From assembly GCF_011493005.1 (NCBI RefSeq), contig NZ_CP049156.1, positions 310,001 to 374,000 on the forward strand: 64,000 nucleotides of DNA, given 5' to 3'. Positions 1 to 9,159 of the stretch are shown here, piece by piece. The translations under genes were made by a program, and so were the position numbers. A model generated the notes under the pieces. The model saw only the letters and a list, made by a program, of their open reading frames with translations, had not been told where the DNA came from and did no database searches. Numbering within the stretch: position 1 is the stretch's first letter; every line of letters begins with the position of its first letter. Source of the DNA: Caballeronia sp. SBC1. GTDB lineage: Bacteria; Pseudomonadota; Gammaproteobacteria; Burkholderiales; Burkholderiaceae.

Positions 1-3000
1 GCCGTTGCCTTTGAAGCTGCAATGCTGGAGGCTCCCAACGGCGAGGAACGCTCGCGCCTGGTGGGCGACCTGATTACGCAGTTCTTCTCGGCCTACAGGT
101 CCCTGGCAGGTAGTGGCGAGTCGTTCGTGTCGCTCGACGATGGCTTGGCCATTATGAGCCGTCATGCCAAAGCCTTGGGCTACGACGCCGTCATCCTGTT
201 TCTAGATGAGCTGGTGCTGTGGCTGGCCAGCCATGCCGCCGACATCAACTTCGTTAGCCGCGAGGGCACTAAGCTGGTCAAGCTGGTAGAAGCCACAAAT
301 GCCGACCGGCCGATCCCGCTGATCAGTTTTGTCGCACGACAGCGTGACCTGCGTGACTTGGTGGGTGAGAACCTGGCGGGCTCGGTCCAGGTGCAGTTCA
401 GCGATGTGCTAAAGCACTGGGAGGCACGCTTCCACCGCATCACCCTGGAAGACCGCAACCTGCCGGCTATCGCCGAGAAGCGGGTGCTGCGCCCGATGGA
501 TGAGGCTGCACGGCAGACGCTGCAGAGCACGTTCGACGACGTGCTGAAAATCCGCAAGGACGTGCTGGATACTCTGTTGACCACCACGGCGGACCGGGAG
601 ATGTTCCGCAAGGTGTACCCGTTTTCGCCGGCTTTGGTCCAGACCTTGATTGCCGTATCTGCTGCCCTGCAACGGGAGCGCACGGCGCTCAAGCTAATGC
701 TGCAACTGCTGGTGGATCGTCGAGCAGATCTTGAACTTGGCCAGCTGATTCCCGTGGGCGACCTGTATGACGCCATCGCCGAGGGCGATGAGCCCTTTAG
801 CGAAGGCATGCGCCTGCACTTCGAGAACGCCAAGCGTTTGTACAACCAGCGCCTGTTGCCCATGCTGGAACGGCAGCACAACGTCACCTGGGAGGCCATT
901 AAGCTGGGCCAGGCCGACCCCGCAGCGGCGAAAAACCTGCGCAACGATGCCCGTCTGTTGAAGACGCTGCTACTCAGCGCTCTGGTGCCGGAAGTCGAAG
1001 CATTGAAAGCATTGACCGGCCCTCGATTGGCGGCTCTGAATCACGGTACGTTCAAGTCGCCGATTCAGGGACGTGAGGGTGCAGACATTATTCGCAAGTG
1101 TCGCGATTGGGCCAGCGAGATCGGAGAGATCAAGATCACCGAAGACTTGCAGCCAGTGATCTCGCTGCAGGTGACCGGCGTTGACATCGAGCCGATCCTG
1201 CGCGCGGCCGAGGCGAATGACAATCCGGGCAATCGCCGCAAGCGGATTCGTGAAGCGCTGTTCAAGGAACTGGAGATCGCGGACACGGGTGACCTGTTCA
1301 ACACCTACGAGTTCAACTGGCGCGGCACGCGACGTGAAGTCGAACTGCTGTATGAGAACGTCCGCGAAATGACTGATGAGCGTCTGCGTGGTCGGTCGGG
1401 CACGTGGACGGTGGTGCTGGACTTCCCGTTTGACGATCGGAACTTTGGCCCGGCCGACGATTTGGCGCGACTCACGGAGTATCGGGGAGGGGACACCAAG
1501 ACCTTGTTGTGGATTCCTTCCTTCCTGAGCAACAAGGCATTGGCGGATCTGGGTCGCCTGGTCGTGCTGGACTATATCCTTCAGGGTGAACGCTTCGAGA
1601 CCTATGCCAGTCAACTGTCGTTCGTGGACCGGGTGCAGGCGAAGGCCTTGGCCCGTAACCAGCTTGAGCAGCTACGCATCAAACTGCGTTCGCAGTTGGA
1701 AGTGGCCTATGGTGTCAGCACCGAGCCCCGCGACGCCGTCACCAATCCTTTAACGGCAGACCAGCAGTTCCGTTCGCTGGACCCGACCCTGTCGCCGCGG
1801 CCACCGGTGGGCGCAGACTTCAAGTCGGCGTTTGACAGTCTGCTGGGCCAGTTGTTCGCCCACCAATATCCGGCCCATCCCGAATTCGACACGGAGATCA
1901 AGCCAAACGTTATTCGCAAGATCTGGCCAGAGGTGCAGAAAGCCATCGAAGCACCGGGCCGGCGCGGGCTGGTTCAGGACGCCGGCCTCCGCAAGCTGGT
2001 GCGTGCGGTGGTGAACCCCTGTCATTTGGGGCAGATGGGCGAGACGCACCTTTTGATCGAACCGCATTGGCAATCGCGCTTCTCGCAAAGCCATGCCCGC
2101 GACGGCGGCGGTCCCATCACCGTGGCCAAGCTGCGGCAGTGGATCGACGCTCCAGCGCCTATGGGGTTGCCGCTTGAGTTGCAGAACCTGATAATCCTCG
2201 CCTTCGCCGCTTCAACCAACCGTCGCTTTACGATGCGCGGTGGGCCGTTCGAGCCCTCGGTGGATAGCTTGCCTGATGAGCTGGAGTTGCGGGAGCAATC
2301 GCTGCCCAACGCCGACCACTGGCAGATCGCGCTGCAGCGAGCGTCCAGTTTGTTCGGCCTGACCTTGGGCCAGACGCTCAATGCAGCCAACGTGGGTAAG
2401 CTGGTGGACGAGGTGAAGCAGCAGGCCGGCGAAAAGCGGGATGTGGTGATGCGCTTGGTGGTCGAGCTGCGAGACAGGTTGGCCCGCTACACAGCCGGCG
2501 CCACGGGAGCTCGCAAACAAACCGCTGAGTCTGCTCAGGCGTTGTTAGCCGCGCTGACCCAAGCTAGTGAGGCTGACATTGTTGCATCGCTTGCGACGGC
2601 AGATCTGCAAACATCAGAGGCCGCGATCGGCCGTACCTTGGGGCAGGCGAAGCCCTGTGCTGATGCACTGACTTCGGGCAATTGGCAGCTCTTCGATGGG
2701 GTGCGAAATCTGCAAGACCATCGGGCTGAGGCAGCGCAGATTATCGCGAAGCGCCTAGCCGAAGTGCTGACCAGCGACGAGCACGTGATCGCCTTGAAAG
2801 GCCGGCTCGATGAACTGGGGCGCGATGCCATGCAACTGCTGACTGCTCCCGCCCCTGCGCCGACCCCAGTACCTGCCCCCAGTCCCACGCCGGGTGTGCC
2901 GGCAACCACAACGGCATTTGTAACGATCTCACCGCTATCAGGCAATTTGGAAGAGCAAGTGGTGGATGAGAAGCAGGAGTTGCACTTGAGCGGCGCGGAT

Positions 3001-3102
3001 GCAGTGGCTGCGCTGGAAGAACTGAAAACCCGCGTGGCCAACGAACGTGACCTTGAGTTGACACTTAGCTGGCGCCTGCTGCGCAAGGGAACTCAGCTAT
3101 GA
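1..3102 (+). CDS. pglY: BREX ATPase, PglY/BrxC-like (5' end missing)
   Basis: The frame is open from the first base, so the N-terminus lies upstream; 1,033 residues are visible. The hydrophobic stretch ending in ILFLDE near the visible N-terminus reads as a Walker B motif, so the matching P-loop should lie in the missing part. The C-terminal region has an Ala/Pro-rich linker (about residues 955-985) before a short final domain. The next genes are pglZ, brxD and a brxHI-type helicase. In type 2 BREX, the ATPase PglY precedes PglZ directly, whereas in type 6 PglX lies between BrxC and PglZ. The order here therefore favours PglY. In BREX these large ATPases act with the methylase PglX and PglZ to block phage replication. 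Its stop overlaps the next start (ATGA). Symbol assigned from context and general resemblance. Confidence 0.7.
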   Translation, partial: AVAFEAAMLEAPNGEERSRLVGDLITQFFSAYRSLAGSGESFVSLDDGLAIMSRHAKALGYDAVILFLDELVLWLASHAADINFVSREGTKLVKLVEATNADRPIPLISFVARQRDLRDLVGENLAGSVQVQFSDVLKHWEARFHRITLEDRNLPAIAEKRVLRPMDEAARQTLQSTFDDVLKIRKDVLDTLLTTTADREMFRKVYPFSPALVQTLIAVSAALQRERTALKLMLQLLVDRRADLELGQLIPVGDLYDAIAEGDEPFSEGMRLHFENAKRLYNQRLLPMLERQHNVTWEAIKLGQADPAAAKNLRNDARLLKTLLLSALVPEVEALKALTGPRLAALNHGTFKSPIQGREGADIIRKCRDWASEIGEIKITEDLQPVISLQVTGVDIEPILRAAEANDNPGNRRKRIREALFKELEIADTGDLFNTYEFNWRGTRREVELLYENVREMTDERLRGRSGTWTVVLDFPFDDRNFGPADDLARLTEYRGGDTKTLLWIPSFLSNKALADLGRLVVLDYILQGERFETYASQLSFVDRVQAKALARNQLEQLRIKLRSQLEVAYGVSTEPRDAVTNPLTADQQFRSLDPTLSPRPPVGADFKSAFDSLLGQLFAHQYPAHPEFDTEIKPNVIRKIWPEVQKAIEAPGRRGLVQDAGLRKLVRAVVNPCHLGQMGETHLLIEPHWQSRFSQSHARDGGGPITVAKLRQWIDAPAPMGLPLELQNLIILAFAASTNRRFTMRGGPFEPSVDSLPDELELREQSLPNADHWQIALQRASSLFGLTLGQTLNAANVGKLVDEVKQQAGEKRDVVMRLVVELRDRLARYTAGATGARKQTAESAQALLAALTQASEADIVASLATADLQTSEAAIGRTLGQAKPCADALTSGNWQLFDGVRNLQDHRAEAAQIIAKRLAEVLTSDEHVIALKGRLDELGRDAMQLLTAPAPAPTPVPAPSPTPGVPATTTAFVTISPLSGNLEEQVVDEKQELHLSGADAVAALEELKTRVANERDLELTLSWRLLRKGTQL

Positions 3103-5798
3103 GTTTATCAACGCCGCAGATCACGGCACAGCTCGAACGGGTATTGGCGAGCGATCCGACGGCCCAGGCCATCGCGATTCGCGCGGAGGCGAGGCAAGTT
3201 TGGCCCGATGTTGTCTCCCATCATGGCCGGCAATTTCAGCTGCGTTGGTGCGAGTCGTCGTTGGCCATCCGCGAAGCTCTGTGCAAATTCGAGCTTCAGG
3301 ATTCGGTCGCCTTTGGTATGGTCGTCATCACACCTTTGTCGACGCACGAAGTTGGTGAAGACATCGCTGCGCGGCTGGCCCGAGCCCGGGTTTTCCAGCC
3401 GGAAGGATGGGACATCGTTCGATCGATGTTCGAGGCCAAGGATACCGATGCCCGGCTAGGCAGATTTGCGTGGATGCCGCAAGCATTGATCGATGGTGCG
3501 TCACAGGGGGCCTATCAGCCTGTAGCCAATGGATTCCTCGATCTGGAGACGGCTTGGCGAGAGGTGCTCACGCGGTTTCTCGGGATCGAGTCGGCACGGC
3601 CTGACGCCGTGGCTTTGCTCCGGTGGTCGATTACCCCGGACGCGGATCCGCGGCTGGATCCCTTGCCCGTATCGATGCGATCGGACATCGTTTCCTGGCT
3701 CGCAGAAACTGCCGGCGTGGCGGGCGCCATGGTGCTAGGTTGCGTTGAAGCGGCCCGCACAAGCGATGCGCTGCCTTTGGGACTAGTAAGTGGCGTCATC
3801 TTCGCCGCCGATGGTGAAGGACAGGCCGCACTTGGCCAGGCCGCGATCCGCCTTGAGCGCTTCGTCAACGACAGGCACGTTGGCGTCGCTGAAGGCCGGG
3901 CGTGGGCTGCCGCAGCGGAACAATCGGTTCGGAGCTTGGGCTTGGAGGCCTGTCGGGCCACGCTGGATCGTGCAGATGCCTTGTTGCGTGATCTTCGCAT
4001 TTCCGAGTTTGCACAGCTGAGCGATGTGCTTCCGTCGGCGCTTGATCAGCGCCTGACGGACTTCGCTCTGGCGTTGAGCGCTCACGCGGTCGAGCCCAGT
4101 GAGGCGAATCTCCAGCAAGTGGAGGTTCAGGCCGATCGAGCGCTCAAGCATGCACAGATGAACGACCAGAAGACGCGCATGGAGCGCGTCGAGATGGCGC
4201 GACGCCTGGCGCGTTGGCTGCTCAGCCCGATGGCCTCTGGAAAAACACTGCCCGACTCGATCGAATGGCAAGCCGACCAGGGCGCCTATGTCGACTGGGC
4301 CAGGTTCAGGCTCTTGGGCGGCGACGAGCTGACTGAACTGTCTGACGCCTATGCTGCATGCCGCAAGGCGGTCATCGCGCGACGCGACGCGTTCGCCAAG
4401 CCATTTGCCCACGCTTTGGTGCAATGGAATACACATACGTCGACGGACAGTGGGCGCGTCGTTCCGCTTGAGCGAGTTCTGGACAGCGTGCTGGCACCGA
4501 TCGCGGCAGCGCAGCCGACGCTATTACTGGTGATGGACGGCTTAAGCAACAGCATTTTTCGCGAGCTGTTCTCGCGGGTGGCCGGGCAAGGCTGGACAGA
4601 GCTGGTGCCGACGGCACTGGGCAAACCTTTGGTTGGCGTCGCAGCGGTCCCGACCGTCACCGAGGTGAGCCGCGCCAGCTTGTTGTGTGGTCGGTTGACG
4701 ATTGGCACGCAAGGGCAGGAGAAACCGGGATTCGCAGCTCACGCGGCCTTGCTGGCACACAGTCGAGCTGAACAGCCACCGAAGCTCTTTCACAAGGGAG
4801 ACCTCGCTGATGCTGGCAATCTGTCTCCAGAAGTCCGGGCCGCCATCTCGAATCAGCGCCAGCGCATTGTGGGCGTGGTCTACAACGCAGTCGACGACCA
4901 CCTCAGCGGTCCCGACCAACTTAACCAGCGCTGGGCTCTGGAAGACCTTCGGCACTTACTACCCTTGTTGCGGGAAGCCCGGGAAGCCAGGCGCGTGGTG
5001 GTGATCACAGCGGATCACGGCCACCTGCTGGAGGATGGGACTACGCTAGTTCCTGGCGGTGAGAGTGACCGTTGGCGTCCGGGCAAGACCGCCGCGTCAT
5101 CACAGGAAGTTGCTGTCAGCGGCGGACGGGTAGTCACCAGCGACGGTTCCCACGCGGTGGTCTGCCTGTGGGGAGAAAGCAGCCGCTATGCGGGTCGCAA
5201 GAATGGCTACCACGGCGGGTTGTCGCCGCAAGAGGTTACGGTCCCGCTGAGCGTGTTTGTGCCTGTGGGGGCCAGCCTTGCGGGTTGGAGCCCTGCGTCA
5301 CCGAACCAGCCAGAGTGGTGGGAGCTTCCGCCCATCCTACAGCCCAGGAAGCCCGCAACTGCGGTGCAGCAGCCGAGACCTACACGAAAGAAGCCGGCGG
5401 AGATCGAGGCGCAGCCTGGACTGTTCGCACTGGTCGATTTGCTGCCGCCAGCGACGCTGGAAGCTGCCGCCTATGACTGGATCGGCGGGTTGTTGTCCAG
5501 CCCGATCTATGCGTCGCAACGGCAACTGGCAGCACGTGTGGCTTTGCCGGACGACAAGATGAGACTGCTGCTAGAGGCGCTCGCCGAACGTGGCGGGAAG
5601 CTATCCCGGACGGCATTGGCGAATCGGCTTTCGCTTGCCGAGGTGCGCATCGGCGGGCTGTTGAGCGCAGTTCGGCGCATGCTGAACGTAGACCAGGCAG
5701 TGGTACTCACCGTCGACGAGACTGCTGGCTCGGTCGAACTCAACATTGCCCTGCTGCAGCAGCAATTCAAGTTGCCCCGTCAAGGAGTCGCCCGATGA
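3099..5798 (+). CDS. pglZ: BREX phosphatase-fold protein PglZ
   Basis: This is an 899-residue protein with the signature of the PglZ family, an alkaline-phosphatase-superfamily domain that defines BREX systems. Visible metal-site elements are LLLVMDGLS (about residue 475), ITADHGHLLEDG (about 635) and the PglZ-typical YHGGLSPQEVTVPL (about 703). The N-terminal 400 residues are mostly helical, and the last 120 residues look like a winged-helix or helical tail (KLSRTALANRLSLAEV). Length agrees with type 2 PglZ proteins. The start codon overlaps the upstream stop by four bases (ATGA) and the stop overlaps the next start in the same way, so it is translationally coupled within the operon. Its biochemical role in BREX is not settled in the family. 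Confidence 0.9.
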   Translation: MSLSTPQITAQLERVLASDPTAQAIAIRAEARQVWPDVVSHHGRQFQLRWCESSLAIREALCKFELQDSVAFGMVVITPLSTHEVGEDIAARLARARVFQPEGWDIVRSMFEAKDTDARLGRFAWMPQALIDGASQGAYQPVANGFLDLETAWREVLTRFLGIESARPDAVALLRWSITPDADPRLDPLPVSMRSDIVSWLAETAGVAGAMVLGCVEAARTSDALPLGLVSGVIFAADGEGQAALGQAAIRLERFVNDRHVGVAEGRAWAAAAEQSVRSLGLEACRATLDRADALLRDLRISEFAQLSDVLPSALDQRLTDFALALSAHAVEPSEANLQQVEVQADRALKHAQMNDQKTRMERVEMARRLARWLLSPMASGKTLPDSIEWQADQGAYVDWARFRLLGGDELTELSDAYAACRKAVIARRDAFAKPFAHALVQWNTHTSTDSGRVVPLERVLDSVLAPIAAAQPTLLLVMDGLSNSIFRELFSRVAGQGWTELVPTALGKPLVGVAAVPTVTEVSRASLLCGRLTIGTQGQEKPGFAAHAALLAHSRAEQPPKLFHKGDLADAGNLSPEVRAAISNQRQRIVGVVYNAVDDHLSGPDQLNQRWALEDLRHLLPLLREAREARRVVVITADHGHLLEDGTTLVPGGESDRWRPGKTAASSQEVAVSGGRVVTSDGSHAVVCLWGESSRYAGRKNGYHGGLSPQEVTVPLSVFVPVGASLAGWSPASPNQPEWWELPPILQPRKPATAVQQPRPTRKKPAEIEAQPGLFALVDLLPPATLEAAAYDWIGGLLSSPIYASQRQLAARVALPDDKMRLLLEALAERGGKLSRTALANRLSLAEVRIGGLLSAVRRMLNVDQAVVLTVDETAGSVELNIALLQQQFKLPRQGVAR

Positions 5799-7105
5799 TC
5801 AGTGATGCACGCAGAGAGGATATTGTCAGCGCGCTACGCCGCGGTACTGTGCCAAGCAGCGGCCTGGATGCCCTGGCCGTAGGCATTGAAACCTTTGGGC
5901 CAACGCTGACCGAAGAGCTTGAATCGGTGGCTTCCGGGCGCGGTGGGTTCAAGGCAGTGCGTGGCGAATACGGCACCGGCAAGACGTTCTTTGGCCGCTG
6001 GCTGCAAGAGCGCGCCCGCTCGCGAGGCTTCGCGGCGACCGAAGTTCAGATCAACGAAAGCGAGACGCCGCTTCATCGGCTAGAGACCGTCTACCGGCGC
6101 TTGGTGGAACACCTCGGCACTGCTGACATGGCCAGCGGCGCATTCAGAGGCGTGATCGACGGATGGTTCTACGCCCTGGAGCAAGATGTCCTGGCTGACT
6201 TAGAAGTGGACCCGGAGGATGCCCAAGGCTTGCTGCAGCGCACGGATGCGCTGATGGAAGCGCGACTCAACGTTATCAGCAAGACGGCGCCGGCATTCTC
6301 GGCAGTGCTGCGCACTTACCGGCAGGCATTGGCCAACAACGACGGCATGCTAGCCGACGGCCTTATCAGTTGGCTGGCCGGCCAGCCCAACGTGGCGGCC
6401 AGCGTGAAGCGCGCAGCCGGCATCAAGGGCGACTTGGATCACTTTGGCGCAAGCAATTTCCTCGTTGGCCTGCTCACCATCTTGCGGGACAGCGGCTTTG
6501 CCGGGCTTGTGATGGTACTTGATGAGGTGGAAACGCTTCAGCGAATGCGCACCGATACGCGCGAAAAGGGTCTTAATGCGCTGAGGCAATGGATCGACGA
6601 GATCGATGCAGGCCGCTACCCAGGTCTATATCTAATCATCACCGGAACCCCTGCTTTTTTTGATGGCCCGCAAGGGGTCCAGCGGCTTGCGCCGCTCGCC
6701 CAACGGTTGCATGTGGACTTCGGTACGGACCGCAGATTCGACAATCCTAGAGCGGTTCAGATCCGGTTGGCGCCTTTCGACCACAGCGCACTGCTGTCAG
6801 TGGGACGTCGCGTGCGTGACATTTACGCGGAAGCGCGCGAACACGAGCAGCGCCTTCGAGCCGTTGTCGATGATAGCTACCTGGATGCCTTGGCGCGAGC
6901 TGTGGCGGGTGGTCTTGGGGGGAAGGTGGGCGTGGCGCCGCGCCTGTTTCTGAAGAAGCTCGTCGCAGATGTCCTTGATCGCGTGGACCTGCATGCCGAC
7001 TTCGACCCGCGCCAGCACTATTCGCTGACCTTAGCCGAATCTGAGATGTCTGCCATCGAGCGTGCGGCGGCGAGCGCCAGCTCCGTGGATGACATTGAGC
7101 TGTGA
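5795..7105 (+). CDS. brxD: BREX ATP-binding protein BrxD
   Basis: A 436-residue P-loop ATPase. The Walker A motif GEYGTGKT is at residues 57-64, Walker B GLVMVLDEVETL at about 236-247, and a sensor-like stretch LIITGTP follows at about 275. The small AAA protein between pglZ and a helicase is diagnostic of BREX types 2 and 6, where it is named BrxD (DUF2791-type ATPase). Both ends overlap the neighbouring genes by four bases (ATGA before, GTGA after). The role within BREX is thought to be ATP-dependent remodelling or DNA transaction, but no substrate is known. The family call is firm because of both motif pattern and position. Confidence 0.88.
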   Translation: MISDARREDIVSALRRGTVPSSGLDALAVGIETFGPTLTEELESVASGRGGFKAVRGEYGTGKTFFGRWLQERARSRGFAATEVQINESETPLHRLETVYRRLVEHLGTADMASGAFRGVIDGWFYALEQDVLADLEVDPEDAQGLLQRTDALMEARLNVISKTAPAFSAVLRTYRQALANNDGMLADGLISWLAGQPNVAASVKRAAGIKGDLDHFGASNFLVGLLTILRDSGFAGLVMVLDEVETLQRMRTDTREKGLNALRQWIDEIDAGRYPGLYLIITGTPAFFDGPQGVQRLAPLAQRLHVDFGTDRRFDNPRAVQIRLAPFDHSALLSVGRRVRDIYAEAREHEQRLRAVVDDSYLDALARAVAGGLGGKVGVAPRLFLKKLVADVLDRVDLHADFDPRQHYSLTLAESEMSAIERAAASASSVDDIEL

Positions 7106-9144
7106 GCGAATTCGAGCAATTGCACCCATCCCTCCAGTACCACGTGGTAAACACCTTGGGCTGGAGCACGCTGCGCCCCACGCAGTTGGCTGCAATCCCG
7201 CCGATACAAGCCGGTTTGCATTGCCTGCTATTAGCACCGACAGCCGGTGGTAAGACAGAAGCGGCCGCCATCCCCATCCTGTCACGGATGCTGAAGGAGT
7301 CCTGGCCTGGTACGAGTGTCCTCTACATCTGCCCTATCAAGGCCCTACTGAACAACCTTGAGCATCGGCTGACCCACTACGCAGGACTCGTCGGTCGCAC
7401 GGTGGAGGTCTGGCACGGCGACGTGTCGCAGTCACGCAAGAAGAAAGCGCTGAAAGAGGCCCCGGACATCTTGCTGACAACGCCGGAATCGCTCGAGGCG
7501 ATGCTGATTTCCGTCAGAGTGGACCGCCCCAAATGGTTCGGCAATCTGCGTGTCGTGATTGTCGATGAGTTGCACGCCTTCGCCGCTGATGACCGTGGCT
7601 GGCACATGCGTTCGGTGCTGCATCGGCTAGAGCACTACATGGAACAACCGCTCCAGCGAGTCGGCTTGTCCGCGACCGTCAGCAACCCAGCCGAGTTGCT
7701 GGACTGGTTCGCACCCGTTGGTGAAAGGCGTGTGGTCGGTAGCGCCTCGGTAAGCACCGATGCCGATGTCACCATTGACCACGTGGGCACGCTTGAAAAC
7801 GCCGCGACGGTGATTTCACGCTTGCACCGCGGCGAAAAGCGCCTGGTGTTCTGTGACTCACGCAGCAGCGCGGAGCAACTGAGCAGCATGCTGCGAGCGA
7901 AGCAGGTGCGAACCTTTGTTAGCCATGCGTCGCTCAGCGCGTCCGAGCGCAAGCAGGCCGAAGCTGCATTCGGTGAAGAAAAGGACTGCGTAATTGTTGC
8001 GACATCGACGCTGGAACTCGGCATCGATGTCGGTGATTTAGACCGCGTTATTCAGATCGACTCTCCCTCGACCGTGTCGTCGTTCCTGCAGCGAATGGGT
8101 CGCACGGGTAGACGAGCAGGCGGCCGGCGCAATTGCCTGTTCTTGACGACTAGCCGAGATGCCTTCATGTTGGCGCTGGGCATCACGCACCGCTGGTCTC
8201 AGGCGTGGGTCGAGGCCGCGAGGCCGCCAGAAGAGCCTTGGCACATCGCTGCGCAGCAGATTCTCGTGGCCACATTAGAACGAGGCGAATGGCCCGTTAA
8301 TGAAATGATCGCGCTTTTGGCGCATTGTTTCCCTGAGCTGCCGCCAGATGGAATCAGATTGCTCGTCCATCACATGATCCACGAGGTTTATCTGGATAGT
8401 GCGCAGGGCCTTGTCCGCATTGGATCGCGTACTGAACGCGAGTTCGGCCGAGGCCATTATCGAGACTTGCTGGCCTCATTCAGCGGCGCCCAACTTTTGA
8501 CCGGGCGGTTCGGCAGTGCGGAGGTCGGCTATATCGACCCGACGGTGCTGATAAGTGAGGCTCGTCCCCGCCTGCTCTTGTTGGCCGGTCGCAGCTGGCT
8601 TGTCAATGAAATTGACTGGGGCAAACGTACAGTCTGGCTGGAGCCCGCGAAAGAGGGTGGCAAAGCTCGGTGGATGGGCAGTGCGCGCAGCTTAAGCCAG
8701 ATGGTTTGCCAAGGCATTCGCGCCGCACTTGCCAATGGCGCACCGCCTGCCGTGGTTTTATCTCAGCGGGCAAAGATCGAGTTCGCAGCCTTGGAGGAAG
8801 AACTGGCAATTTCGCCGGATGCGCATTTCATGTCAAGGCTTGAGGAAGGACAGGCGCGCACTTGGACGTTTGCAGGCACGAAAATAAACCGGACCTATGC
8901 CCGGGCTGCTGGTAATGGCGGAGCGCGCATCAAGTTTGATGCACTGAGTGTTCAAGCGCCAGTGGCGGCTTTGCAGCTTGGTCTCAGTCGGGACGCGGCC
9001 TTACCACTGACAGGTGAAGAGCAAAAAGCTTTTGCCGACGCGATCAAATTCGCCTCCGCTGTCCCATCCGACTTACTTCGCCGGACTATTCTTGCGCGAA
9101 ATTTTACGATACCCGTTGCCGAACGACCAAGCGTGGAGGATTAG
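7102..9144 (+). CDS. brxHI: BREX-associated DEAD/DEAH helicase (BrxHI type)
   Basis: A 680-residue superfamily 2 helicase. Motif I is APTAGGKTEA (about residues 43-52), motif II is VIVDELHAF (about 152-160), motif III-like SATVSNP follows, and motif VI is QRMGRTGRRAG (about 328-338). The accessory C-terminal half resembles Lhr-like helicases. Translation starts at a GTG that overlaps the brxD stop (GTGA). Position directly after brxD matches the brxHI gene of type 2 and type 6 BREX. It probably unwinds or translocates on DNA during defence. All catalytic motifs are present, so the gene looks intact. Confidence 0.87.
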   Translation: MSEFEQLHPSLQYHVVNTLGWSTLRPTQLAAIPPIQAGLHCLLLAPTAGGKTEAAAIPILSRMLKESWPGTSVLYICPIKALLNNLEHRLTHYAGLVGRTVEVWHGDVSQSRKKKALKEAPDILLTTPESLEAMLISVRVDRPKWFGNLRVVIVDELHAFAADDRGWHMRSVLHRLEHYMEQPLQRVGLSATVSNPAELLDWFAPVGERRVVGSASVSTDADVTIDHVGTLENAATVISRLHRGEKRLVFCDSRSSAEQLSSMLRAKQVRTFVSHASLSASERKQAEAAFGEEKDCVIVATSTLELGIDVGDLDRVIQIDSPSTVSSFLQRMGRTGRRAGGRRNCLFLTTSRDAFMLALGITHRWSQAWVEAARPPEEPWHIAAQQILVATLERGEWPVNEMIALLAHCFPELPPDGIRLLVHHMIHEVYLDSAQGLVRIGSRTEREFGRGHYRDLLASFSGAQLLTGRFGSAEVGYIDPTVLISEARPRLLLLAGRSWLVNEIDWGKRTVWLEPAKEGGKARWMGSARSLSQMVCQGIRAALANGAPPAVVLSQRAKIEFAALEEELAISPDAHFMSRLEEGQARTWTFAGTKINRTYARAAGNGGARIKFDALSVQAPVAALQLGLSRDAALPLTGEEQKAFADAIKFASAVPSDLLRRTILARNFTIPVAERPSVED

Positions 9145-9159
9145 TCACAGGAGCCAGTC

